Part shown: in pieces, positions 1 to 8,658 of the stretch
Position numbering within the stretch: position 1 is the stretch's first letter
Layout of the letters: the number at the start of each line of letters is the position of its first letter
Source of the DNA: Daphnia carinata
Lineage: Eukaryota; Arthropoda; Branchiopoda; Diplostraca; Daphniidae
Assembly (NCBI RefSeq): GCF_022539665.2
Contig: NW_026712528.1
Span: 1 to 22,742, forward strand
Length of the DNA: 22,742 nucleotides
Direction: 5' to 3'
Program-made: the position numbers and the translations under genes
The notes under the pieces: generated by a model
The model's input: the letters and a program-made list of their open reading frames with translations, nothing else
Databases searched by the model: none
Told to the model about the DNA's origin: nothing

Positions 1-150
1 AGATAGAACGGTGAAAATGAATCCATTCGACGCAGAATGAAAAGTTACGTCGATTGAGATGTTTTTGATTTAATTATAACTTGAAATGCGACCGCTAGAT
101 GGCTTTGAAAAATTTTAAAATGCTAACTTTTGAACGGTTAGAGATAGAAC

Positions 151-160
151 GGTGAAAATG
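151..160 (+). other. Hypervariable hinge of the monomer (m10-m19)
   Basis: This stretch, shown here in the reference copy as GGTGAAAATG, separates the subfamilies. Position m11 is G (A, C, D), A (B), C (E) or T (unit at 15238); m14 is A, T or G; m15 is A or G. Small indels also collect here: +2 at 9928, -1 at 10776, -2 at 12326, -1 at 16589, and a garbled form at 15498. The bases on either side (m4-m9 and m17-m24) hardly vary. The next unit repeats the pattern, so this is one example of about 160 copies. Confidence 0.9.
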
Positions 161-164
161 AATC

Positions 165-180
165 CATTCGACGCAGAATG
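165..180. repeat. Hairpin-forming dyad CATTC-6-GAATG (m24-m39)
   Basis: CATTC (165-169) and GAATG (176-180) are perfect inverted arms around the 6-nt loop GACGCA. In type C, D and E units a further GAATG lies at m15-m19, four bases before CATTC, so the left arm can pair to either side (GAATG-AATC-CATTC-GACGCA-GAATG). In type A and B units that upstream arm is one base shorter (AATG). The dyad is present in almost every unit; the unit at 5566 reads CGCAAAATG and loses the outer pair of the right arm. Whether it extrudes as a cruciform or folds in RNA is inference. Its edges coincide with repeated rearrangement breakpoints in this array. Confidence 0.75.
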
Positions 181-197
181 AAAAGTTACGTCGATTG
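165..197. repeat. Second dyad CATTCGACG / CGTCGATTG (m24-m56)
   Basis: CATTCGACG at 165-173 can pair with CGTCGATTG at 189-197 across a 15-nt loop, with 8 of 9 pairs matched and an uninterrupted TCGACG/CGTCGA core. It shares its left arm with the CATTC/GAATG hairpin, so the two folds exclude each other. Four of the eight CpG sites of the monomer lie in these arms (m28, m31, m48, m51). A regulatory role for the alternative folds is speculative. Confidence 0.6.
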
Positions 198-210
198 AGA
201 TGTGTTTGAT

Positions 211-220
211 TTAATTATAA
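211..220. other. A/T-only block TTAATTATAA (m70-m79)
   Basis: Ten bases without G or C, holding the TAATTA core typical of homeodomain targets and a TTATAA. It is invariant in nearly all units; the exception is the scrambled unit at 4227-4437, where the inserted partial copy breaks off inside it. Together with the tract at m108-m120 it gives two A/T patches per monomer about 38 bp apart. Binding by any particular protein is not shown by the sequence. Confidence 0.5.
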
Positions 221-232
221 CTTGAAATGCGA

Positions 233-244
233 CCGCTAGATGGC
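233..244 (+). promoter_or_regulatory. CTCF-like core CCGCTAGATGGC (m92-m103)
   Basis: Compared with the 14-base CTCF consensus CCASYAGRKGGCRS, this site followed by TT matches 11 of 14 positions, including the whole central SYAGRKGGC. It misses the third base and the final two. The same orientation recurs in nearly every unit, giving about 160 directional copies at 141-bp spacing. Exceptions seen: CCG becomes CAG in the unit at 5284, the 3' half is damaged in the truncated unit at 15782, and partial or rearranged copies lie in 4227-4437. Two CpG sites (m89, m93) lie within or next to it. The match is read by eye against a remembered consensus, so binding is a hypothesis. Confidence 0.45.
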
Positions 245-248
245 TTTG

Positions 249-261
249 AAAAATTTAAAAA
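249..261. other. A/T tract AAAAATTTAAAAA (m108-m120)
   Basis: A 13-bp run without G or C, made of A5-T3-A5, likely stiff or bent and poorly wrapped by nucleosomes; that property is known for such tracts and inferred here. It is the main small-indel site of the array. One base is lost at about 1240-1250, ten are lost at about 5813 (unit 5707-5837), and two are lost in the unit at 19085. A T-for-A swap giving ATTTTAAAA recurs in many units (for example those starting at 1, 988, 1410, 5425, 9928, 10212, 11339 and 12747). This fits replication slippage in a homopolymer-rich segment. Confidence 0.75.
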
Positions 262-264
262 TGC

Positions 265-329
265 TAACTTTTGAACGGTTAGAGATAGAACGGTGAAAAT
301 GAATCCATTCGACGCAGAATGAAAAGTTA
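265..329. repeat. 8-bp inverted repeat spanning the unit boundary
   Basis: TAACTTTT (265-272, m124-m131) is the exact reverse complement of AAAAGTTA (322-329, m40-m47 of the following unit), with 49 nt between them. Inside a single unit the same two arms also face each other across 76 nt. A long transcript could therefore fold with a periodic stem-loop pattern, with the CATTC/GAATG hairpin nested inside the 49-nt loop. The loop also contains the GAACGGT direct repeat (m132-m138 and m6-m12 of the next unit) and the hinge. Eight A/T-rich pairs are a weak stem, so this is a minor feature. Confidence 0.4.
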
Positions 330-846
330 CGTCGATTGAGATGTGTTTGATTTAATTATAACTTGAAATGCGACCGCTAGATGGCTTTGAAAAATTTAAA
401 AATGCTAACTTTTGAACGGTTAGAGATAGAACGGTGAAAATGAATCCATTCGACGCAGAATGAAAAGTTACGTCGATTGAGATGTGTTTGATTTAATTAT
501 AACTTGAAATGCGACCGCTAGATGGCTTTGAAAAATTTAAAAATGCTAACTTTTTAACGGTTAGAGATAGAACGGTGAAAATGAATCCATTCGACGCAGA
601 ATGAAAAGTTACGTCGATTGAGATGTGTTTGATTTAATTATAACTTGAAATGCGACCGCTAGATGGCTTTGAAAAATTTAAAAATGCTAACTTTTGAACG
701 GTTAGAGATAGAACGGTGAAAATGAATCCATTCGACGCAGAATGAAAAGTTACGTCGATTGAGATGTGTTTGATTTAATTATAACTTGAAATGCGACCGC
801 TAGATGGCTTTGAAAAATTTAAAAATGCTAATTTTTGAACGGTATA

Positions 847-987
847 TGCTAGAACGCTGGGAATGAATCCATTCGACGCAGAATGAAAAGTTACGTCGAT
901 TGAGATGTGTTTGATTTAATTATAACTTGAAATGCGACCGCTAGATGGCTTTGAAAAATTTAAAAATGCTAACTTTTGAACGGTTAG
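847..987 (+). repeat. Isolated type E unit with TATATGC boundary haplotype
   Basis: The unit boundary reads GGTATATGCTAGAAC in place of GGTTAGAGATAGAAC: five substitutions within six bases (844-849) and no change in length. The hinge is type E (GCTGGG), the only E unit in the first 5.5 kb. The same pairing of TATATGC with an E hinge recurs at 21342-21347, and a one-base variant (TATCTGC) at 22470-22475, both in the far type E domain. The rest of the unit is ordinary. Confidence 0.9.
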
Positions 988-2114
988 AGATAGAACGATG
1001 AAAATGAATCCATTCGACGCAGAATGAAAAGTTACGTCGATTGAGATGTGTTTGATTTAATTATAACTTGAAATGCGACCGCTAGATGGCTTTGAAAAAT
1101 TTTAAAATGCTAACTTTTGAACGGTTAGAGATAGAACGATGAAAATGAATCCATTCGACGCAGAATGAAAAGTTACGTCGATTGAGATGTGTTTGATTTA
1201 ATTATAACTTGAAATGCGACCGCTAGATGGCTTTGAAAAATTTAAAATGCTAACTTTTGAACGGTTAGAGATAGAACGGTGAAAATGAATCCATTCGACG
1301 CAGAATGAAAAGTTACGTCGATTGAGATGTGTTTGATTTAATTATAACTTGAAATGCGACCGCTAGATGGCTTTGAAAAATTTAAAAATGCTAACTTTTG
1401 AACGGTTAGAGATAGAACGATGAAAATGAATCCATTCGACGCAGAATGAAAAGTTACGTCGATTGAGATGTGTTTGATTTAATTATAACTTGAAATGCGA
1501 CCGCTAGATGGCTTTGAAAAATTTTAAAATGCTAACTTTTGAACGGTTAGAGATAGAACGGTGAAAATGAATCCATTCGACGCAGAATGAAAAGTTACGT
1601 CGATTGAGATGTGTTTGATTTAATTATAACTTGAAATGCGACCGCTAGATGGCTTTGAAAAATTTAAAAATGCTAACTTTTGAACGGTTAGAGATAGAAC
1701 GATGAAAATGAATCCATTCGACGCAGAATGAAAAGTTACGTCGATTGAGATGTGTTTGATTTAATTATAACTTGAAATGCGACCGCTAGATGGCTTTGAA
1801 AAATTTAAAAATGCTAACTTTTGAACGGTTAGAGATAGAACGATGAAAATGAATCCATTCGACGCAGAATGAAAAGTTACGTCGATTGAGATGTGTTTGA
1901 TTTAATTATAACTTGAAATGCGACCGCTAGATGGCTTTGAAAAATTTAAAAATGCTAACTTTTGAACGGTTAGAGATAGAACGATGAAAATGAATCCATT
2001 CGACGCAGAATGAAAAGTTACGTCGATTGAGATGTGTTTGATTTAATTATAACTTGAAATGCGACCGCTAGATGGCTTTGAAAAATTTAAAAATGCTAAC
2101 TTTTGAACGGTTAG
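988..2114 (+). repeat. Mixed type B/A domain, units 8-15
   Basis: Eight units with hinge order B, B, A, B, A, B, B, B. Type B differs from A by G-to-A at m11 (AACGATG). The unit starting at 1129 is 140 bp because one A is missing from the A/T tract; the other seven are 141 bp. The units at 988 and 1410 share the ATTTTAAAA tract form, but I see no regular higher-order period. Confidence 0.9.
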
Positions 2115-3243
2115 AGATAGAACGGTGAAAATGAATCCATTCGACGCAGAATGAAAAGTTACGTCGATTGAGATGTGTTTGATTTAATTATAACTTGAAA
2201 TGCGACCGCTAGATGGCTTTGAAAAATTTAAAAATGCTAACTTTTGAACGGTTAGAGATAGAACGGTGAAAATGAATCCATTCGACGCAGAATGAAAAGT
2301 TACGTCGATTGAGATGTGTTTGATTTAATTATAACTTGAAATGCGACCGCTAGATGGCTTTGAAAAATTTAAAAATGCTAACTTTTGAACGGTTAGAGAT
2401 AGAACGGTGAAAATGAATCCATTCGACGCAGAATGAAAAGTTACGTCGATTGAGATGTGTTTGATTTAATTATAACTTGAAATGCGACCGCTAGATGGCT
2501 TTTGAAAAATTTAAAAATGCTAACTTTTGAACGGTTAGAGATAGAACGGTGAAAATGAATCCATTCGACGCAGAATGAAAAGTTACGTCGATTGAGATGT
2601 GTTTGATTTAATTATAACTTGAAATGCGACCGCTAGATGGCTTTGAAAAATTTAAAAATGCTAACTTTTGAACGGTTAGAGATAGAACGGTGAAAATGAA
2701 TCCATTCGACGCAGAATGAAAAGTTACGTCGATTGAGATGTGTTTGATTTAATTATAACTTGAAATGCGACCGCTAGATGGCTTTGAAAAATTTAAAAAT
2801 GCTAACTTTTGAACGGTTAGAGATAGAACGGTGAAAATGAATCCATTCGACGCAGAATGAAAAGTTACGTCGATTGAGATGTGTTTGATTTAATTATAAC
2901 TTGAAATGCGACCGCTAGATGGCTTTGAAAAATTTAAAAATGCTAACTTTTGAACGGTTAGAGATAGAACGGTGAAAATGAATCCATTCGACGCAGAATG
3001 AAAAGTTACGTCGATTGAGATGTGTTTGATTTAATTATAACTTGAAATGCGACCGCTAGATGGCTTTGAAAAATTTAAAAATGCTAACTTTTGAACGGTT
3101 AGAGATAGAACGGTGAAAATGAATCCATTCGACGCAGAATGAAAAGTTACGTCGATTGAGATGTGTTTGATTTAATTATAACTTGAAATGCGACCGCTAG
3201 ATGGCTTTGAAAAATTTAAAAATGCTAACTTTTGAACGGTTAG
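2115..3243 (+). repeat. Type A domain, units 16-23
   Basis: Eight near-identical type A units. The only length change is one extra T in GGCTTTTGAAA in the unit starting at 2397 (142 bp, near 2500). I saw no other substitution by eye. Confidence 0.9.
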
Positions 3244-3662
3244 AGATAGAACGATGAAAATGAATCCATTCGACGCAGAATGAAAAGTTACGTCGATTGA
3301 GATGTGTTTGATTTAATTATAACTTGAAATGCGACCGCTAGATGGCTTTGAAAAATTTAAAAATGCTTTTGATCGGTTAGAGATAGAACGATGAAAATGA
3401 ATCCATTCGACGCAGAATGAAAAGTTACGTCGATTGAGATGTGTTTGATTTAATTATAACTTGAAATGCGACCGCTAGATGGCTTTGAAAAATTTAAAAA
3501 TGCTAACTTTTGAACGGTTAGAGATAGAACGATGAAAATGAATCCATTCGACGCAGAATGAAAAGTTACGTCGATTGAGATGTGTTTGATTTAATTATAA
3601 CTTGAAATGCGACCGCTAGATGGCTTTGAAAAATTTAAAAATGCTAACTTTTGAACGGTTAG
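3244..3662 (+). repeat. Type B cluster, units 24-26
   Basis: Three consecutive type B units. The first (3244-3380) is 137 bp: TAAC is deleted from GCTAACTTTT near 3366 and the following GAACGG reads GATCGG. The other two are 141 bp. Type B is otherwise found only at 988-2114 and at 5425, plus a degenerate form at 10071, so these look like local copies of one variant. Confidence 0.9.
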
Positions 3663-5424
3663 AGATAGAACGGTGAAAATGAATCCATTCGACGCAGAAT
3701 GAAAAGTTACGTCGATTGAGATGTGTTTGATTTAATTATAACTTGAAATGCGACCGCTAGATGGCTTTGAAAAATTTAAAAATGCTAACTTTTGAACGGT
3801 TAGAGATAGAACGGTGAAAATGAATCCATTCGACGCAGAATGAAAAGTTACGTCGATTGAGATGTGTTTGATTTAATTATAACTTGAAATGCGACCGCTA
3901 GATGGCTTTGAAAAATTTAAAAATGCTAACTTTTGAACGGTTAGAGATAGAACGGTGAAAATGAATCCATTCGACGCAGAATGAAAAGTTACGTCGATTG
4001 AGATGTGTTTGATTTAATTATAACTTGAAATGCGACCGCTAGATGGCTTTGAAAAATTTAAAAATGCTAACTTTTGAACGGTTAGAGATAGAACGGTGAA
4101 AATGAATCCATTCGACGCAGAATGAAAAGTTACGTCGATTGAGATGTGTTTGATTTAATTATAACTTGAAATGCGACCGCTAGATGGCTTTGAAAAATTT
4201 AAAAATGCTAACTTTTGAACGGTTAGAGATAGAACGGTGAAAATGAATCCATTCGACGCAGAATGAAAAGTTACGTCGATTGAGATGTGTTTGATTTAAT
4301 TATAACTTGAAATGCGACCGCAGAATGAAAAGTTACGTCGATTGAGATGTGTTTGATTTAATCATAGATGCAGAATGCTTTGAAAAACCGCTGATGCGCT
4401 TTGAAAAATTTAAAAATGCTAACTTTTGAACGGTTAGAGATAGAACGGTGAAAATGAATCCATTCGACGCAGAATGAAAAGTTACGTCGATTGAGATGTG
4501 TTTGATTTAATTATAACTTGAAATGCGACCGCTAGATGGCTTTGAAAAATTTAAAAATGCTAACTTTTGAACGGTTAGAGATAGAACGGTGAAAATGAAT
4601 CCATTCGACGCAGAATGAAAAGTTACGTCGATTGAGATGTGTTTGATTTAATTATAACTTGAAATGCGACCGCTAGATGGCTTTGAAAAATTTAAAAATG
4701 CTAACTTTTGAACGGTTAGAGATAGAACGGTGAAAATGAATCCATTCGACGCAGAATGAAAAGTTACGTCGATTGAGATGTGTTTGATTTAATTATAACT
4801 TGAAATGCGACCGCTAGATGGCTTTGAAAAATTTAAAAATGCTAACTTTTGAACGGTTAGAGATAGAACGGTGAAAATGAATCCATTCGACGCAGAATGA
4901 AAAGTTACGTCGATTGAGATGTGTTTGATTTAATTATAACTTGAAATGCGACCGCTAGATGGCTTTGAAAAATTTAAAAATGCTAACTTTTGAACGGTTA
5001 GAGATAGAACGGTGAAAATGAATCCATTCGACGCAGAATGAAAAGTTACGTCGATTGAGATGTGTTTGATTTAATTATAACTTGAAATGCGACCGCTAGA
5101 TGGCTTTGAAAAATTTAAAAATGCTAACTTTTGAACGGTTAGAGATAGAACGGTGAAAATGAATCCATTCGACGCAGAATGAAAAGTTACGTCGATTGAG
5201 ATGTGTTTGATTTAATTATAACTTGAAATGCGACCGCTAGATGGCTTTGAAAAATTTAAAAATGCTAACTTTTGAACGGTTAGAGATAGAACGGTGAAAA
5301 TGAATCCATTCGACGCAGAATGAAAAGTTACGTCGATTGAGATGTGTTTGATTTAATTATAACTTGAAATGCGACAGCTAGATGGCTTTGAAAAATTTAA
5401 AAATGCTAACTTTTGAACGGTTAG
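3663..5424 (+). repeat. Type A domain with one scrambled unit, units 27-38
   Basis: Twelve type A units, all 141 bp except the scrambled unit at 4227-4437. The last unit (5284-5424) has GACAGCTAG in place of GACCGCTAG, which removes a CpG and damages the CTCF-like core. Several neighbouring units look identical by eye. Confidence 0.9.
4227..4437 (+). repeat. Scrambled 211-bp unit (70 bp extra)
   Basis: The unit is normal to m94 (4320), then jumps back to m33 (CAGAATG, 4321) with a CGC overlap that fits either template. It runs to about m74 and then becomes a patchwork. TAGATG (m96-m101) is followed by CAGAATG again (m33-m39, from 4371), then CTTTGAAAAA (m103-m112), CCGCT (m92-m96), and a slightly damaged GATG-CGCTTTG that leads back into phase. 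At least four switches occur within about 90 bp, all in direct orientation. This resembles serial template switching during repair or replication more than a single unequal crossover. The flanking units are ordinary type A. Confidence 0.85.
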
Positions 5425-5837
5425 AGATAGAACGATGAAAATGAATCCATTCGACGCAGAATGAAAAGTTACGTCGATTGAGATGTGTTTGATTTAATTA
5501 TAACTTGAAATGCGACCGCTAGATGGCTTTGAAAAATTTTAAAATGCTAACTTTTGAACGGTTAGAGATAGAACGCTGGGAATGAATCCATTCGACGCAA
5601 AATGAAAAGTTACGTCGATTGAGATGTGTTTGATTTAATTATAACTTGAAATGCGACCGCTAGATGGCTTTGAAAAATTTAAAAATGCTAACTTTTGAAC
5701 GGTTAGAGATAGAACGGTGGGAATGAATCCATTCGACGCAGAATGAAAAGTTACGTCGATTGAGATGTGTTTGATTTAATTATAACTTGAAATGCGACCG
5801 CTAGATGGCTTTAAAATGCTAACTTTTGAACGGTCAG
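5425..5837 (+). repeat. Three variant units in a row (B, E, C)
   Basis: Unit 5425 is type B with the ATTTTAAAA tract. Unit 5566 is type E with G-to-A in CGCAAAATG at m35. Unit 5707 is type C and is 131 bp, because ten bases of the A/T tract are lost (GGCTTTAAAATGCT, near 5813). The next boundary reads GGTCAG in place of GGTTAG. Three different hinges in a row between long pure A stretches mark an exchange or insertion point. Confidence 0.85.
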
Positions 5838-8658
5838 AGATAGAACGGTGAAAATGAATCCATTCGACGCAGAATGAAAAGTTACGTCGATTGAGATGTG
5901 TTTGATTTAATTATAACTTGAAATGCGACCGCTAGATGGCTTTGAAAAATTTAAAAATGCTAACTTTTGAACGGTTAGAGATAGAACGGTGAAAATGAAT
6001 CCATTCGACGCAGAATGAAAAGTTACGTCGATTGAGATGTGTTTGATTTAATTATAACTTGAAATGCGACCGCTAGATGGCTTTGAAAAATTTAAAAATG
6101 CTAACTTTTGAACGGTTAGAGATAGAACGGTGAAAATGAATCCATTCGACGCAGAATGAAAAGTTACGTCGATTGAGATGTGTTTGATTTAATTATAACT
6201 TGAAATGCGACCGCTAGATGGCTTTGAAAAATTTAAAAATGCTAACTTTTTGAACGGTTAGAGATAGAACGGTGAAAATGAATCCATTCGACGCAGAATG
6301 AAAAGTTACGTCGATTGAGATGTGTTTGATTTAATTATAACTTGAAATGCGACCGCTAGATGGCTTTGAAAAATTTAAAAATGCTAACTTTTGAACGGTT
6401 AGAGATAGAACGGTGAAAATGAATCCATTCGACGCAGAATGAAAAGTTACGTCGATTGAGATGTGTTTGATTTAATTATAACTTGAAATGCGACCGCTAG
6501 ATGGCTTTGAAAAATTTAAAAATGCTAACTTTTGAACGGTTAGAGATAGAACGGTGAAAATGAATCCATTCGACGCAGAATGAAAAGTTACGTCGATTGA
6601 GATGTGTTTGATTTAATTATAACTTGAAATGCGACCGCTAGATGGCTTTGAAAAATTTAAAAATGCTAACTTTTGAACGGTTAGAGATAGAACGGTGAAA
6701 ATGAATCCATTCGACGCAGAATGAAAAGTTACGTCGATTGAGATGTGTTTGATTTAATTATAACTTGAAATGCGACCGCTAGATGGCTTTGAAAAATTTA
6801 AAAATGCTAACTTTTGAACGGTTAGAGATAGAACGGTGAAAATGAATCCATTCGACGCAGAATGAAAAGTTACGTCGATTGAGATGTGTTTGATTTAATT
6901 ATAACTTGAAATGCGACCGCTAGATGGCTTTGAAAAATTTAAAAATGCTAACTTTTGAACGGTTAGAGATAGAACGGTGAAAATGAATCCATTCGACGCA
7001 GAATGAAAAGTTACGTCGATTGAGATGTGTTTGATTTAATTATAACTTGAAATGCGACCGCTAGATGGCTTTGAAAAATTTAAAAATGCTAACTTTTGAA
7101 CGGTTAGAGATAGAACGGTGAAAATGAATCCATTCGACGCAGAATGAAAAGTTACGTCGATTGAGATGTGTTTGATTTAATTATAACTTGAAATGCGACC
7201 GCTAGATGGCTTTGAAAAATTTAAAAATGCTAACTTTTGAACGGTTAGAGATAGAACGGTGAAAATGAATCCATTCGACGCAGAATGAAAAGTTACGTCG
7301 ATTGAGATGTGTTTGATTTAATTATAACTTGAAATGCGACCGCTAGATGGCTTTGAAAAATTTAAAAATGCTAACTTTTGAACGGTTAGAGATAGAACGG
7401 TGAAAATGAATCCATTCGACGCAGAATGAAAAGTTACGTCGATTGAGATGTGTTTGATTTAATTATAACTTGAAATGCGACCGCTAGATGGCTTTGAAAA
7501 ATTTAAAAATGCTAACTTTTGAACGGTTAGAGATAGAACGGTGAAAATGAATCCATTCGACGCAGAATGAAAAGTTACGTCGATTGAGATGTGTTTGATT
7601 TAATTATAACTTGAAATGCGACCGCTAGATGGCTTTGAAAAATTTAAAAATGCTAACTTTTGAACGGTTAGAGATAGAACGGTGAAAATGAATCCATTCG
7701 ACGCAGAATGAAAAGTTACGTCGATTGAGATGTGTTTGATTTAATTATAACTTGAAATGCGACCGCTAGATGGCTTTGAAAATTTTAAAAATGCTAACTT
7801 TTGAACGGTTAGAGATAGAACGGTGGGAATGAATCCATTCGACGCAGAATGAAAAGTTACGTCGATTGAGATGTGTTTGATTTAATTATAACTTGAAATG
7901 CGACCGCTAGATGGCTTTGAAAAATTTAAAAATGCTAACTTTTGAACGGTTAGAGATAGAACGGTGAAAATGAATCCATTCGACGCAGAATGAAAAGTTA
8001 CGTCGATTGAGATGTGTTTGATTTAATTATAACTTGAAATGCGACCGCTAGATGGCTTTGAAAAATTTAAAAATGCTAACTTTTGAACGGTTAGAGATAG
8101 AACGGTGAAAATGAATCCATTCGACGCAGAATGAAAAGTTACGTCGATTGAGATGTGTTTGATTTAATTATAACTTGAAATGCGACCGCTAGATGGCTTT
8201 GAAAAATTTAAAAATGCTAACTTTTGAACGGTTAGAGATAGAACGGTGAAAATGAATCCATTCGACGCAGAATGAAAAGTTACGTCGATTGAGATGTGTT
8301 TGATTTAATTATAACTTGAAATGCGACCGCTAGATGGCTTTGAAAAATTTAAAAATGCTAACTTTTGAACGGTTAGAGATAGAACGGTGAAAATGAATCC
8401 ATTCGACGCAGAATGAAAAGTTACGTCGATTGAGATGTGTTTGATTTAATTATAACTTGAAATGCGACCGCTAGATGGCTTTGAAAAATTTAAAAATGCT
8501 AACTTTTGAACGGTTAGAGATAGAACGGTGAAAATGAATCCATTCGACGCAGAATGAAAAGTTACGTCGATTGAGATGTGTTTGATTTAATTATAACTTG
8601 AAATGCGACCGCTAGATGGCTTTGAAAAATTTAAAAATGCTAACTTTTGAACGGTTAG
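5838..8658 (+). repeat. Long type A domain, units 42-61
   Basis: Twenty units, of which 19 are type A; the unit at 7813 is type C. The only length change is one extra T in the unit starting at 6120 (142 bp, near 6250). The unit at 7672 has AATTTTAAAAA in the A/T tract. The rest look identical by eye over about 2.8 kb, which implies recent amplification or efficient homogenisation. Confidence 0.9.

Larger units (their letters stand above)
142..282 (+). repeat. Reference monomer (type A, 141 bp)
   Basis: I use this copy to define monomer coordinates: m = position minus 141. In order it holds the hinge (m10-m17), the CATTC/GAATG dyad (m24-m39), AAAAGTTA (m40-m47), CGTCGA (m48-m53), an A/T block TTAATTATAA (m70-m79), the CTCF-like core CCGCTAGATGGC (m92-m103), the tract AAAAATTTAAAAA (m108-m120), TAACTTTT (m124-m131), and GAACGGT (m132-m138), which is repeated 15 bp later at m6-m12 of the next unit. 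CpG sites are at m9, m28, m31, m48, m51, m89, m93 and m135. Because 141 = 3 x 47, reading frames carry over from unit to unit, yet all six frames contain stops in every consensus unit. The longest open stretch is 46 codons on the - strand with no ATG. Confidence 0.95.
1..846 (+). repeat. Type A domain, units 1-6
   Basis: Six units of exactly 141 bp with the GGTGAAAATG hinge. The first unit differs from the rest by T for G at position 63 and by the ATTTTAAAA form of the A/T tract. The unit starting at 424 has G-to-T in its TTTTGAACGG (near 555), and the unit starting at 706 has CTAATTTT in place of CTAACTTT just before the unusual unit at 847. Confidence 0.9.

Noticed and set aside
166-174. 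RNA polymerase III promoter (B box)
   Set aside because: ATTCGACGC matches 8 of 9 positions of GWTCRANNC, but the only A-box-like stretch (TGGCTTTGAAA, m100-m110) is poor and a TTTT terminator (m128-m131) lies between it and the next B-like site.
168-184. CENP-B box
   Set aside because: ATTCGACGCAGAATGAA fits TTCG and the central A of NTTCGNNNNANNCGGGN but only one base of the CGGG part, so the essential right half is missing.
214-220. TATA box of a polymerase II promoter
   Set aside because: TTATAA lies in an A/T block repeated in every unit, with no initiator or downstream gene to support promoter activity.
142-282. Open reading frames carried across units because 141 is divisible by three
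   Set aside because: Every frame has at least one stop per consensus unit. The longest open stretch is 46 codons on the - strand, bounded by the TTA at m70, and it has no ATG. The longest ATG-started + strand peptide, from m99, is 18 codons in type A and 20 in type E. None has coding character.
4227-4437. Unique or foreign 70-bp insertion
   Set aside because: Nearly all of the extra bases can be assigned to short pieces of the same monomer, mostly m33-m74 and m91-m112.
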